From positions 62,001 to 126,000 of the forward strand of contig SVBX01000007.1 of the NCBI GenBank assembly GCA_015058655.1: DNA of 64,000 nt. Reading direction: 5' to 3'. The first letter of the stretch is position 1; every line of letters starts with the position of its first letter. The translations under genes were made by a program, and so were the position numbers. This document shows positions 25,685 to 36,170 of the stretch, one piece after another. This stretch comes from Pseudoselenomonas ruminantium (lineage in GTDB: Bacteria; Bacillota; Negativicutes; Selenomonadales; Selenomonadaceae). The notes below the pieces were generated by a model. The model saw only the letters and a program-made list of their open reading frames with translations. It did no database searches and was not told the DNA's origin.

Positions 25685-26368
25685 TTAGGCGCATTTCCCA
25701 AATTTGGGATAATCCCCGAAGCCCCTTATTTCAAGGGGTTTCGGGCATGAACCCAATTCTCGGATTTGTATCGAATTGTTGTAAAATTGATTGCAATTAT
25801 CATAAGGATAATGGAAGAATATTGCATCAGGATGCATATGCTTTAAATCCACTTCCTGCCAGTCCAGCGTGGGAATCTCCTCAGGAAAGAACTCCCTCTC
25901 GCAGTGCCACTCTTTGGCAGTCATATCCGGGTTTCTGTCGCAATACGGTATAGGTATCACATGAGCAAGGCAGTTGTCCTTATCCTCATATGCAGCCCGC
26001 CACACACTCTCCAAGCTGTCCCACATGGAATACTTGTATGGCAGGAACACCAGTTCTTTTTTGAATTTCTCCTCTTTGGAGGTCTCCATCACAATATGCT
26101 GCAAGAGATCCTTGCAGAGATTCACGATTTCCTGCGTGTCGCTGCCGGAAGCTCCATCGAGCACCTGCTTGATAGCCATGATGAGGCCGTCATAGATTTC
26201 TCCGTACTTGGCAAAGTTGCTTTCCGTCAGTCCCTGCTGGCACAGCGTCCTGGCCTCCACCAGATTGCGATACACGGGATGCATTTTCTGAGGATGAGCC
26301 GATGCTGCCATGTTCATGGTCACATAGGTGGATTTAAGTTTGGATAAAAGTCTGCTTTTAATAGCCAT
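25685..26368 (-). pseudogene. Truncated paralogue of the 873-residue TagF-like/propeller gene
   Basis: From ATG 26368 (AGGTGA upstream) the product MAIKSRLLSKLKSTYVTMNM matches the N-terminus of the 873-residue protein almost throughout: FKKELVFLPYKYSMWDSLES and VIPIPYCDRNPDMTAKEWHC are near-identical. The match ends abruptly at PYDNCN, about residue 200. The last 34 residues are translated from hairpin-rich non-coding DNA, including a palindrome TCCCAAATTTGGGA (25696-25709) and a 13-bp-stem hairpin (25715-25745). The GT-B core and propeller are missing, so it is a broken tandem duplicate. Confidence 0.8.
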
Positions 26369-26598
26369 CGTCTTCACCTTTATTTTATGGATTATGAATA
26401 AAGATATGCAATCAACCTAATTGCACAAAGTTACAGCTAAATATACAGCAAATCACACTTAATATATAGATTATATCATTTAGCTCTCTTGCTCGCAAGA
26501 TAAAATGAGTTTTTTCTGAATCTTTGCTAATGCAAATAAAACTCCGCGCAAAAACATCTCCCATATGCGAGCTTATAGAAAATCCTGGCTTGCATGCC

Positions 26599-26626
26599 AA
26601 AAGAGCCCCAACTTCAGTCAGGGCTC
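26599..26626 (-). terminator. Rho-independent terminator after ridA
   Basis: On the minus strand GAGCCC pairs with GGGCTC across a 12-nt loop and is followed by TTTT. It begins 25 nt after the ridA stop. The rest of 26378-26598 is AT-rich spacer; I see no gene in it. Confidence 0.75.
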
Positions 26627-26650
26627 AACTCTATGCTTCTATGGTGCATA

Positions 26651-27022
26651 TCACAGCACTGCCGTAGCTTCCACTTCGCACAGGGCGCCGGCAGGCAGAT
26701 CTTTCACGGCTACGCAGCTGCGGGCCGGTTTGCTGATGAAATGCTTGGCGTAGACTTCGTTGAAAGCCTTGAAATCGGCAATGTCTGCCAGGAAGCAGGT
26801 GGTCTTGACCACATGGCTCATGTCCGTGCCTGCGGCTGCCAGCACGGCTTCTACATTCTTGCAGCACTGCTCGGCCTGCTCTTCGATAGTCTTGGCTACG
26901 ATTTTCCCCTCTGCGGGATTGATGGCAATCTGGCCGGAAAGATAGAGCGTGTTCCCTGCTTTGATGGCCTGGCTGTACGGCCCTACGGCTGCAGGTGCCT
27001 TGTCGGTATGAATGATTTCCAT
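26651..27022 (-). CDS. ridA: RidA-family enamine/imine deaminase
   Basis: 123 residues, the usual length. Family strings are visible: APAAVGPYSQAIKAGNTLYL, SGQIAINP, the catalytic-site arginine region SKPARSCVAVKDLPAGALCE, and VEATAVL at the end. RidA hydrolyses reactive enamines released by PLP enzymes such as threonine dehydratase, protecting other PLP enzymes. AGGAGG sits 9 nt before the ATG. It is a single-gene unit between two terminators. Confidence 0.95.
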   Translation of the reverse strand: MEIIHTDKAPAAVGPYSQAIKAGNTLYLSGQIAINPAEGKIVAKTIEEQAEQCCKNVEAVLAAAGTDMSHVVKTTCFLADIADFKAFNEVYAKHFISKPARSCVAVKDLPAGALCEVEATAVL

Positions 27023-27103
27023 AGATGATTCCTCCTGTATTTTGCAAATGTCAACAATGTCTATTTTAGCTTAACGAGGATATATTTACAAGGTTACAGA
27101 CAG

Positions 27104-27145
27104 AAAAGGAGAGATTCTCCCTCAACAGAGGCAAGAATCTCTCCT
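27104..27145 (-). terminator. Terminator of the feo operon
   Basis: Perfect 12-bp stem AGGAGAGATTCT / AGAATCTCTCCT on the minus strand, 15-nt loop, followed by TTTTC. It lies 8 nt beyond the stop of the small Cys-rich gene, closing feoA-feoB-orf. Confidence 0.88.
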
Positions 27146-27153
27146 GAACCCGT

Positions 27154-27312
27154 TTATTTCTTTTCCAGGCTGTGACAGCCGCTGCAACAGCTGCAACTGC
27201 CGCCTGTGCTGCCGCAGCAGTCCTCCTTGCCGTCACGCAGGTTGCGATAAACATGCCGCACAGCAAAGAACAGAGCCACAGCCAGGAACAAGCCTACGAT
27301 AAAAGTGGACAT
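27154..27312 (-). CDS. FeoB-associated Cys-rich membrane protein
   Basis: A 52-residue ORF too short for the track. It begins MSTFIVGLFLAVALFFAVRH, one transmembrane helix, and then a tail with DCCGSTGGSCSCCSGC, rich in cysteine. This is the small protein often found directly after feoB in Firmicutes; it probably sits in the membrane with FeoB and may bind iron or a redox cofactor. GGAG lies 9 nt before the ATG. It starts 33 nt after feoB and is followed by the operon terminator. Confidence 0.88.
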   Translation of the reverse strand: MSTFIVGLFLAVALFFAVRHVYRNLRDGKEDCCGSTGGSCSCCSGCHSLEKK

Positions 27313-27344
27313 GATGCATGCTCCAATCTATCCCCCAAGAGGAA

Positions 27345-29240
27345 TCAGAAGCCCAGGGCCTTGCCAATCTGATAGACCAGCAGGGAAACGAACCAGGCTA
27401 CCACAAACATGTAAACTGCAGAGAAGCCCATCCACTTCCAGCCGCCTGCTTCCTTCTTGATGGTACCAAGGGCAGTGACACAGGGAGTGTAGAGCTGGGA
27501 GAACACCATGAAAGCAATGGCAGACAGAGCCGTAAAGGAAGTAGCCATGCCGGTCTTCATCATGGTCTCGGCAGCTTCCACTGCTTCCTCGGCCTCGGTG
27601 GACACATCAGCTGCGCCGTAGAGCACGCCGATAGTGGAAACCACAGCTTCTTTGGCCAGGATGCCGGAAATGACGGCAGCGCCTGCTTCCCAAGTGCCAA
27701 AGCCGTGGAACACGAAGAGCGTGGACATCCAGCCGCCCATGGTCGCCAGGAAGCTTTCCTCGATCTCGCACATGCCACCGGCATTGAAGTTGGACAGCAG
27801 CCAAATCAGCACAGAAGCGGCAAAGATGATGGTACCTGCCTTGATGAGGTAGCCCTTGCCCTTGTCCCAGGTCTCCAGGAGCACCGTCTTCATATCCGGC
27901 ATGCGATAAGGAGGCAGCTCCAGCAGGAAGGTGGAACCCTCTTCCTTGAACATGGTCTCCCCCAGCACCTTGGCTACGATGATGGCCATGACCACGCCTA
28001 CGATGTACATGGCAAAGACCACATTGGCGGCATTGTCCGGGAAGAACATGGCAGCAAAGAGAGCCATGATGGGCAGCTTCGCGCCGCAGGTGAGGAAGGG
28101 GGTAATCAGAATGGAAATCAGACGGTCCTTGTTGGAATCCAACGCACGCGCACCCATGATGGCAGGCACGCCACAGCCGAAGCCCATCATCAGGGGCATG
28201 ATGCCCTTGCCCGTCAGGCCGCAACGGCGCATGATGGGATCCATGATGAAGGCAATGCGGGCCATATAGCCCGTACCATCCAAAAAGGACAGGCAGAAGA
28301 ACAATACGAAGATAAGGGGCACAAAGGTCAGCACAGCGCCTACGCCGCCGATGACGCCATCGGTGATAAGAGCCTGCATCCACTCAGCCACCCCGGCAGC
28401 CTCCAGTGCACCCTTGGACCACTCAAGGAAATCTTCATTGATAAGCGCATCCAAAGCATCTGCCAAAGGCTGGCCAATCCAGGTGAAGGTAATCTGGAAC
28501 ACGGCATAAAGGATAGCCAGGAAGATAGGCAGGGCCAGCACGCCGTTGGCCAGGAACTGGTCAAATTTCTCGGAAGTGGACTGACCTACATTGCGCATAT
28601 CCACGGCAGCTTCCATGATCTGGTCAATCAGGGCGTAGCGAGCTTCGATGACTTTTTCCTGCTTTTCGCTCTCACTGAGGGAGCTGCCCTGGATTTCCTT
28701 CACCTTCTCGATATGAGCCTTCACCTGAGGGCTGGCCTCATAGTTGCTCATGACAGTGGAAGTGAACACATCCAGCAGCTTCTTGGTGCTCTTGGAACTG
28801 CGTCCCACGGTCTGCACCACAGGCATGCCCACCACATCCTCCAGTTTCCTGGTATCGATGCGAATGCCGCGACGCTCGGCTTCATCCGTCATGTTGAGGT
28901 CGATGAGAAGTGGGATGCCCCTTTCCAGCAGCTGCACCGTCAGGAACAGGTTGCGTGAGATATTGGTGCTGTCCACCACATCCATGACCAGATCTAGCTT
29001 GTTGTCGGTCAAGTAGTCGATGACGATTTTCTCCTCCGGGGAGCGGGCGTTGATGCTGTAAGTCCCCGGCAGATCCACGATGGAAATGGCACGGTCCTTG
29101 TGGCGGGCATAACCTACCTTCTTATCCACGGTGACACCGGGCCAGTTGCCGATTTTCTGGCGGGCGCCGGTGAGTTCATTGAAGATCGTTGACTTGCCGG
29201 TGTTGGGATTGCCGGTAAGCGCTACTGCTAAAGTTGACAT
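27345..29240 (-). CDS. feoB: Ferrous iron transport protein B
   Basis: 631 residues. The N-terminal G-domain has G1 ALTGNPNTGKST, G2 and G3 around NWPGVTVDKKVG and DLPGTYS, and G4 as NLNMTDEAE rather than a plain NKxD. The C-terminal half holds the membrane segments with the Gate motifs around GCGVPAIMGARAL and FLTCGAKLPIM. It imports Fe(II) across the inner membrane. It is shorter than E. coli FeoB, as in many Firmicutes. It follows feoA by 53 nt and shares its Fur-type promoter. Confidence 0.96.
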   Translation of the reverse strand: MSTLAVALTGNPNTGKSTIFNELTGARQKIGNWPGVTVDKKVGYARHKDRAISIVDLPGTYSINARSPEEKIVIDYLTDNKLDLVMDVVDSTNISRNLFLTVQLLERGIPLLIDLNMTDEAERRGIRIDTRKLEDVVGMPVVQTVGRSSKSTKKLLDVFTSTVMSNYEASPQVKAHIEKVKEIQGSSLSESEKQEKVIEARYALIDQIMEAAVDMRNVGQSTSEKFDQFLANGVLALPIFLAILYAVFQITFTWIGQPLADALDALINEDFLEWSKGALEAAGVAEWMQALITDGVIGGVGAVLTFVPLIFVLFFCLSFLDGTGYMARIAFIMDPIMRRCGLTGKGIMPLMMGFGCGVPAIMGARALDSNKDRLISILITPFLTCGAKLPIMALFAAMFFPDNAANVVFAMYIVGVVMAIIVAKVLGETMFKEEGSTFLLELPPYRMPDMKTVLLETWDKGKGYLIKAGTIIFAASVLIWLLSNFNAGGMCEIEESFLATMGGWMSTLFVFHGFGTWEAGAAVISGILAKEAVVSTIGVLYGAADVSTEAEEAVEAAETMMKTGMATSFTALSAIAFMVFSQLYTPCVTALGTIKKEAGGWKWMGFSAVYMFVVAWFVSLLVYQIGKALGF

Positions 29241-29293
29241 TTGCTGCTTTCACTACTCCTTTGCGAATTGATTCCAACCTCCTGAGCCAGAGC

Positions 29294-29518
29294 TCAGTTT
29301 ACCTGCTGCACCTCAATCTGTGCAGCGTCATCACGCCGCAAAGCCAAATTGTAATAGCGGACATTGATGGCGATAGGATCTCCCAGGGGAGCCGAACGAA
29401 GCACCTTCACCTTCGTACCAGGAATGAGCCCCATGGTCATCAGCCGCTCCTTCAGCGCGGAATCGCCGATCTGCTGGATCTTGAGGATCATGCCAGTCTT
29501 TCCATCCTTCAACGTCAA
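29294..29518 (-). CDS. feoA: Ferrous iron transport protein A
   Basis: 74 residues, SH3-like fold: KIQQIGDSALKERLMTMGLI, PGTKVKVLRSAPLGDPIAIN, YYNLALRRDDA. It is a cytoplasmic partner of FeoB. The start is TTG 29518, with AGGAGG 9 nt upstream; the first in-frame ATG is nine codons later and would cut the first strand. It is the first gene of the feo operon. Confidence 0.95.
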   Translation of the reverse strand: MTLKDGKTGMILKIQQIGDSALKERLMTMGLIPGTKVKVLRSAPLGDPIAINVRYYNLALRRDDAAQIEVQQVN

Positions 29519-29550
29519 GAGAAACGCCTCCTTAAATGATTGCTAGAACT

Positions 29551-29574
29551 GATAATGATAATTAGAATGATAAT
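29551..29574. promoter_or_regulatory. Fur-type operator (GATAAT hexamer array)
   Basis: Four hexamers in a row read GATAAT-GATAAT-TAGAAT-GATAAT. Fur boxes are described as three or more GATAAT-like hexamers, so this is a strong match. It lies between the -10 box and feoA, where a bound repressor would block transcription when iron is plentiful. Confidence 0.82.
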
Positions 29575-29588
29575 TAAATTACTTATAC

Positions 29589-29617
29589 ATGATAAACTAT
29601 CTCAATTATATTGTCAA
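29589..29617 (-). promoter_or_regulatory. Sigma70-type promoter of feoAB
   Basis: On the minus strand TTGACA (29612-29617) is followed after 17 nt by TATCAT (29589-29594). It is immediately upstream of the Fur-type array and 70 nt before feoA. Confidence 0.8.
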
Positions 29618-29679
29618 GCTGTCGGAAACCAGTTATTATTTATTTCAACTTCAGAAAATTCTCTTTCAACCACACATAC

Positions 29680-29704
29680 AAAAAAGGGAGGATTTCTCCC
29701 CCCC
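29680..29704 (-). terminator. Terminator after zapA
   Basis: On the minus strand GGGAG, loop AAATC, CTCCC and six T, 15 nt after the zapA stop. It closes the pheS-pheT-zapA unit. Confidence 0.7.
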
Positions 29705-29718
29705 AGAAAAAACTTCAT

Positions 29719-29985
29719 TCACTTCTCGTCTATGAGTTCCACCAATTCATCATAGTCCTTCTTCAGCTGGTAATATTCATCAGCCAACTGCAAGGCCGTA
29801 AGAATGGCAATCTTGGTACTGTCGAAGCTGTGCACCTGATGAGCCACCTTCTTCATATGCTGATCTACCAGCTTTCCCAGCTCCTCCATATGCTTAGGAT
29901 CATCTGTTTTCAGCGCGAAACTATCACCGAATATTTCCAGGACGACCCGCTGCGGAATTTTCTTATTGTCGTTTTCAACTGCCAT
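29719..29985 (-). CDS. zapA: Cell division protein ZapA
   Basis: 88 residues from ATG 29985, which has GGGGGTGAAGGAT upstream; the track start at 30027 lies inside pheT. The sequence KIPQRVVLEIFGDSFALKTD is the ZapA beta-hairpin start. The C-terminal helix (QLADEYYQLKKDYDELVELI) is the coiled coil that forms the tetramer. ZapA bundles FtsZ filaments. Following pheT is a common gene order in Firmicutes. An ftsZ lies elsewhere in this window. Confidence 0.88.
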   Translation of the reverse strand: MAVENDNKKIPQRVVLEIFGDSFALKTDDPKHMEELGKLVDQHMKKVAHQVHSFDSTKIAILTALQLADEYYQLKKDYDELVELIDEK

Positions 29986-29998
29986 ATCCTTCACCCCC

Positions 29999-32437
29999 TC
30001 AAGCACGGAGTTCAGCCTGGAACTCACGCTCCACGGCCTGCAAGATATTCTTGAAGGCGCTGTCAGCCTCTTCGTCAGTCAGGGTCTTGTCCTTGGACTG
30101 GAATATGAGGTTGAAAGCCATGCTCTTCTTGCCCTCTGCCACCTGCTTGCCAGTGTAGACATCAAAGAGGGTGACGCCCTGGAAGTATTTGCCACCATTC
30201 TTGGAAATCACCTTTTCGATATCGGCTGCCTGCACCTCATCATCGACCAGCATAGCCAGGTCCCGGCTGATGGCAGGATACTTGGGCAGGGACTCATACT
30301 TGAAGCTCTTGGCAGTGTACTTCATGAGGGTCTCTACATCCATCTCGAAGATATAGACAGGCTGCTTGATGCCGTAGTTCTCAGCCGCCTGGGGATGGAG
30401 CTCGCCCACGGCAGCGATGACTTCGCGGCCCTTCTTGAAGACTGCCGTCTTGCCGGGATGCATGGCATAATGCTCCCCTGCTTCCACCGTGTACTTGCTG
30501 ATGGAAAGAGCGGCCAGCAACTGCTCCACGATGCCCTTCATGTCATAGAAGTCCACCATGTCGTTGGGCTGGTTCCAAAGGGCCTCATACCTGCGGCCGG
30601 AAATCAGGCCCACCAGCTTCACCACTTCGTGGGGCAGCTCGGTGACAGGCAGCGCCTTGGGAGCAAACACCGGCGCCACATCAAAGAGGCGCAAATCCAT
30701 GTTCTTGCGGGAGAAGTTGCGCACGGCATTCTCCATGATGCTGGTGAGGAGCGTAGTCCTCACCAGCGGATATTCATCCGTCAGCGGATTCATGATGGGC
30801 ACAGCCTGGCGCAGCTCGCTATCCTCAGGCACGCAGAGCTTGTCCAGGGCATCTGGGCTGGTGAAGCTGAAGGACAGTTCCTCGGTCATGCCCAGGGACA
30901 CCAGCACGCGCTTGATGCTGTCGATGAAGGTCTGGCGGGCGCTCTGGGTGCCCTGCATCATGTCACCTCTGGGAGAGGTGCTCTTGATGCTGTCAAAGCC
31001 CACGATGCGGGCCACTTCCTCGGACAGGTCTTCCATCAGGCTCACATCGTTGCGCCAGGTGGGCACCAGAGCCTCGAAGCCCTCCCCCTTGGCCGTGACC
31101 TTGAAGCCCAAGCTTTCCAGGATTTCCGTCATCTTCTCAGCAGGCAGCTCAGTGCCAAGCCGCTTGTTGATGGCCTCGGCAGTGTAGGCCACAGTCACCT
31201 GCTCCTTGGGCTCGGGATACACATCCACGATGCCCTTGGTGACAGTGCAGGCCCCCATTTCCTGCAGCAGCTGGCAGGCACGATCAAGGGCACGGGTGGT
31301 CTTAGTCACATCTACGCCACGCTCGAAGCGGCCGGAAGCCTCGGAATTGAGGCCGCAGGCACGGGAGGTACGACGGATGCTGGGGCCATTGAAAGAAGCA
31401 GCCTCGAAAATGACCGTGGTGGTCTTCTCCGTGACCTCGCTCTCAAGGCCGCCCATAATGCCAGCCAGGCCTGCCGGATGCTCGGCATCGGCAATGACCA
31501 GTTCCTCGCCCTTGGCCAGACGCTCAGAATCGTCCAAAGTGTGGAGATTCTCTCCGGCAACAGCGCGGCGGGCAGTGAGGCTGTGCCCCTTCACCTCGTC
31601 ATAGTCATAGGCATGCATAGGCTGGCCCAGCTCCACCATGACAAAGTTGGTGACATCCACCACATTGTTGATGGCACGGATGCCTGCCCCTTCCAGACGG
31701 GCCTGCATCCAGGCAGGCGAAGGACCGATCTTCACATTCTTCACCACGCGGGCAGAGAAGCGGTCACAAAGGTCACGGGCCTCGATGCCGATTTTCACCA
31801 GGTCGGCAGCGCTCTCCTCATCGTCCTCATTGACCTTTATTTCCGGGTAATGAGCTTCAAGACCCGTCAGCACAGCAGCCTCGCGCACCAGCCCCCAGAC
31901 GCTGAAGCAGTCGCCGCGGTTGGCAGTGAGCTCGAACTCCAGCACCACATCATCCATGCCCAGCACATTGGCCACCGGCACGCCCACAGGCGTATCGGCA
32001 GGCAGGATGTAGATGCCGTTCAGCTGCTCCTCGGGCAGGCCCTCAATGTCCAGCTTGAGTTCTCCCGCAGAGCACATCATGCCGTTGGAAGGCACGCCCC
32101 TCAGCTTGCCCTTGGAAATCTTCTGTCCCGTGGGCAGGAGCGCTCCCACCATGGCAGCTGGCACGATATGGCCCTCCCTCACATTCTGCGCGCCGGTGAC
32201 AATCTGCACCCGCTCTTCCTTGCCCACATCCAGGGTGCAAACCCACAGGTGGTCGGAGTCCGGATGGGGCACGATTTTCTCCACCCGGGCCGTCACTACC
32301 TTTTCCAGGCCATCATCAGCCCGAATGACATTCTCCACGGGCACGCCCGCCATAGTGTATTTATCCGCCAGAACTTCTGCGGTGACTTTATCTTTCAGGT
32401 CAATGTAGTCCTGAAGCCATTTCATGGATACCTGCAT
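29999..32437 (-). CDS. pheT: Phenylalanyl-tRNA synthetase beta subunit
   Basis: 812 residues, the normal length. It starts MQVSMKWLQDYIDL. The tRNA-binding (EMAP-II-like) domain contains VVTARVEKIVPHPDSDHLWV. The B3/B4 editing region, B5 domain and the C-terminal anticodon-binding domain (YPAISRDLAMLVDDEVQAAD) follow in order. It forms an alpha2-beta2 enzyme with PheS and edits mischarged tyrosine. AGGAGG is 9 nt before the ATG. The gene is 14 nt after pheS. A very long antisense ORF (840 codons) covers it but is a codon-bias shadow. Confidence 0.97.
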   Translation of the reverse strand: MQVSMKWLQDYIDLKDKVTAEVLADKYTMAGVPVENVIRADDGLEKVVTARVEKIVPHPDSDHLWVCTLDVGKEERVQIVTGAQNVREGHIVPAAMVGALLPTGQKISKGKLRGVPSNGMMCSAGELKLDIEGLPEEQLNGIYILPADTPVGVPVANVLGMDDVVLEFELTANRGDCFSVWGLVREAAVLTGLEAHYPEIKVNEDDEESAADLVKIGIEARDLCDRFSARVVKNVKIGPSPAWMQARLEGAGIRAINNVVDVTNFVMVELGQPMHAYDYDEVKGHSLTARRAVAGENLHTLDDSERLAKGEELVIADAEHPAGLAGIMGGLESEVTEKTTTVIFEAASFNGPSIRRTSRACGLNSEASGRFERGVDVTKTTRALDRACQLLQEMGACTVTKGIVDVYPEPKEQVTVAYTAEAINKRLGTELPAEKMTEILESLGFKVTAKGEGFEALVPTWRNDVSLMEDLSEEVARIVGFDSIKSTSPRGDMMQGTQSARQTFIDSIKRVLVSLGMTEELSFSFTSPDALDKLCVPEDSELRQAVPIMNPLTDEYPLVRTTLLTSIMENAVRNFSRKNMDLRLFDVAPVFAPKALPVTELPHEVVKLVGLISGRRYEALWNQPNDMVDFYDMKGIVEQLLAALSISKYTVEAGEHYAMHPGKTAVFKKGREVIAAVGELHPQAAENYGIKQPVYIFEMDVETLMKYTAKSFKYESLPKYPAISRDLAMLVDDEVQAADIEKVISKNGGKYFQGVTLFDVYTGKQVAEGKKSMAFNLIFQSKDKTLTDEEADSAFKNILQAVEREFQAELRA

Positions 32438-32451
32438 TTATCTATTCCTCC

Positions 32452-33492
32452 TCAGAACTGGCGCAGGAAGCGCATATCGTTGTCGTAGAACAGGCGCAGG
32501 TCGTCCACGCCGTAGGAAAGCATGGCAATGCGTTCCACGCCCATGCCGAAGGCAAAGCCACTGACCTTCTTGGGGTCGTAACCGCTCATGGCCAGCACAT
32601 TGGGATGCACCATGCCAGCCCCCAGAATCTCCAGCCAGCCAGTGCCCTTGCACACCCGGCAGCCCTTGCCGTGGCACATGACGCAGGAAATATCCACCTC
32701 TGCGGAAGGCTCCGTGAAGGGGAAGAAACTGGGACGGAAGCGCACCCCTACCTTCTCGCCGAAAATCTGGCGCAGGAAAGTCTCCAGAGTGCCCTTCAGA
32801 TCTGCCAGGCTGATGCCCTCGTCGATGACCAGGCCCTCCACCTGAGTGAACATAGGAGAATGGGTAGCATCGTACTCGTCACGGCGATAGACACGGCCGG
32901 GAGCGATCATGCGGATGGGCCTGTTGGCCTCGCCATTCTGGCTGTAGCGCTGCATGGTGCGGGCCTGCACCGGAGAAGTCTGGGAACGCATGAGGATTTC
33001 TTCGGTAATGTAGAAAGAATCCTGCATATCACGGGCTGGGTGATCCTTGGGCAGGTTCAGCGCCTCGAAGTTGAAATAATCCCGCTCGATCTCAGGCCCT
33101 TCCTCAACGGAAAAGCCCATATGGACGAAAATGTCCTTGATGCGCTCAAGGGTCAGGGTCAGGGGATGCAGATGTCCCAAAGCCTGGGTGCGGCCAGGCA
33201 GGGTCACATCAATCTTCTCGCTGGCAAGACGGTTCTCCATAGCCCGGACCTTGAGTTCATCATTCTTCTCGGCGATGAGTTTCTCCAGCTCGCTGCGAGC
33301 TTCGTTCACGATCTTGCCCAGACGGGGACGCTCTTCCTTGGCCACAGCGCCCATGCCGCGCAGGATGCTGGTGAGCTCGCCCTTCTTGCCCAGGAACTGC
33401 ACCCTGATATTGTCCAGTTCCTCCAGGCTGCCGGCAGCCTTCTTGATAGCCTCCGAGGCCTGGGCCTTCAGTGCCTTGATTCTTTCTTCCAT
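32452..33492 (-). CDS. pheS: Phenylalanyl-tRNA synthetase alpha subunit
   Basis: About 346 residues. The N-terminal coiled coil binds tRNA. Catalytic class II motifs include [12 protein letters not shown], the motif 2 region [20 protein letters not shown], and motif 3 [20 protein letters not shown] lies 7 nt before ATG 33492 and 4 nt before ATG 33495; the track start is a TTG one codon further up. Expression is controlled by the T-box leader just upstream. Confidence 0.97.
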   Translation of the reverse strand: MEERIKALKAQASEAIKKAAGSLEELDNIRVQFLGKKGELTSILRGMGAVAKEERPRLGKIVNEARSELEKLIAEKNDELKVRAMENRLASEKIDVTLPGRTQALGHLHPLTLTLERIKDIFVHMGFSVEEGPEIERDYFNFEALNLPKDHPARDMQDSFYITEEILMRSQTSPVQARTMQRYSQNGEANRPIRMIAPGRVYRRDEYDATHSPMFTQVEGLVIDEGISLADLKGTLETFLRQIFGEKVGVRFRPSFFPFTEPSAEVDISCVMCHGKGCRVCKGTGWLEILGAGMVHPNVLAMSGYDPKKVSGFAFGMGVERIAMLSYGVDDLRLFYDNDMRFLRQF

Positions 33493-33535
33493 CATCAAAC
33501 CTCCTACAATCTTAGGGACAACTTTTCAGGCAATA

Positions 33536-33775
33536 GAAAAGCTCCGCCCCTCAACGCAGACAGCAAACGAGGGGCGAAGCTGCAAACTTCGCGGTACCAC
33601 CCTGATTTATCACTCAATGGCTCTAACGCAGCCCTGCGTCCGGCTCTCACCGAAGGACTCCGGAGCGAACTTTCAGCCAGCTGCACCATCCCGCTCCCAG
33701 TCGCGGCGGGACTCCCTGTGGATGCAGGCTCAGCTTACTCTTCTCCATCATCGTCACGATGGTATCAAGTTTAGC
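33536..33775 (-). promoter_or_regulatory. T-box riboswitch of pheST (Phe specifier)
   Basis: The minus strand carries the T-box core AGGGTGGTACCGCG at 33604-33589, which pairs with the uncharged tRNA acceptor end. The terminator stem follows (GCTTCGCCCCTC against GAGGGGCGGAGC, then TTTT, near 33541-33580). Stem I carries an AGTA bulge (GAAGAGTAAGC). GAAAGTTCGCTC holds TTC at 33669-33667, the likely phenylalanine specifier. Uncharged tRNA-Phe should favour the antiterminator and switch on pheST-zapA. Confidence 0.93.
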
Positions 33776-33818
33776 ATATTCAAGGGATTTTTGCAAATCC
33801 AAGTCAAGCTCCACCAAA

Positions 33819-33846
33819 AAACCGCCTCGAATCACAAGGCGGTTTA
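33819..33846 (-). terminator. Terminator after lysS
   Basis: On the minus strand AACCGCC, loop, GGCGGTT, then a run of T (GGCGGTTTTTTGG), 22 nt after the lysS stop. It separates lysS from the pheST leader. Confidence 0.9.
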
Positions 33847-33867
33847 CGGTCTATAGTATAAGAGTTC

Positions 33868-35873
<2,006 letters not shown>

Positions 35874-35905
35874 GTTTAACGCCCCTTCTTCTAATCTAGT
35901 ATAAC

Positions 35906-36169
35906 TTATTCAGTATAAGTAATCCTGCCCGCCTTGTCAATGAGCTCCTGCTTTTGCCCATGGGTGAGCCTTTTCAGATGCCACTCCCGGCTCATGGCTG
36001 CGTGCTTGTCCGGCAACTCCTCAAAGTAGGCCAGTCGAACAGGCAGGCGGGACCGGGTGTACTTGCCCCCGCGCCCCGCCTGGTGAGTCCTGATGCGTTT
36101 CTCCAAATCGTCTGTCCAGCCCACATACAGGCTGCCGTCCCTGCATTCCAGCATGTAGGTATAGGCCAA
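35906..36169 (-). CDS. GIY-YIG family nuclease-like protein (UPF0213/YhbQ-like)
   Basis: 87 residues. The motif is present as YTYMLECRDGSLYVGWTDDL (YxY...LYVG) with the arginine in EKRIRTHQAGRG and a later glutamate in REWHLKRL. Single-domain proteins of this size are widespread; some have nuclease activity in vitro, and the cell role is unclear. The start is a TTG at 36169, with GAGG 9 nt upstream inside the preceding gene; the two genes are 1 nt apart. Confidence 0.85.
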   Translation of the reverse strand: MAYTYMLECRDGSLYVGWTDDLEKRIRTHQAGRGGKYTRSRLPVRLAYFEELPDKHAAMSREWHLKRLTHGQKQELIDKAGRITYTE

Positions 36170-36170
36170 A

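Noticed and set aside
26412-26600. 62-codon minus-strand ORF
   Set aside because: No ribosome site, no domain, AT-rich intergenic DNA.
27318-28958. 546-codon plus-strand ORF
   Set aside because: Antisense shadow of feoB with a histidine-rich translation and no recognisable domain.
29966-32488. 840-codon plus-strand ORF
   Set aside because: It lies fully antisense to pheT, which has every family motif. The His- and Leu-rich translation is typical of the complement of GC-biased codons.
33647-33835. 62-codon minus-strand ORF in the pheS leader
   Set aside because: It overlaps stem I and the specifier of the T-box; no ribosome site.
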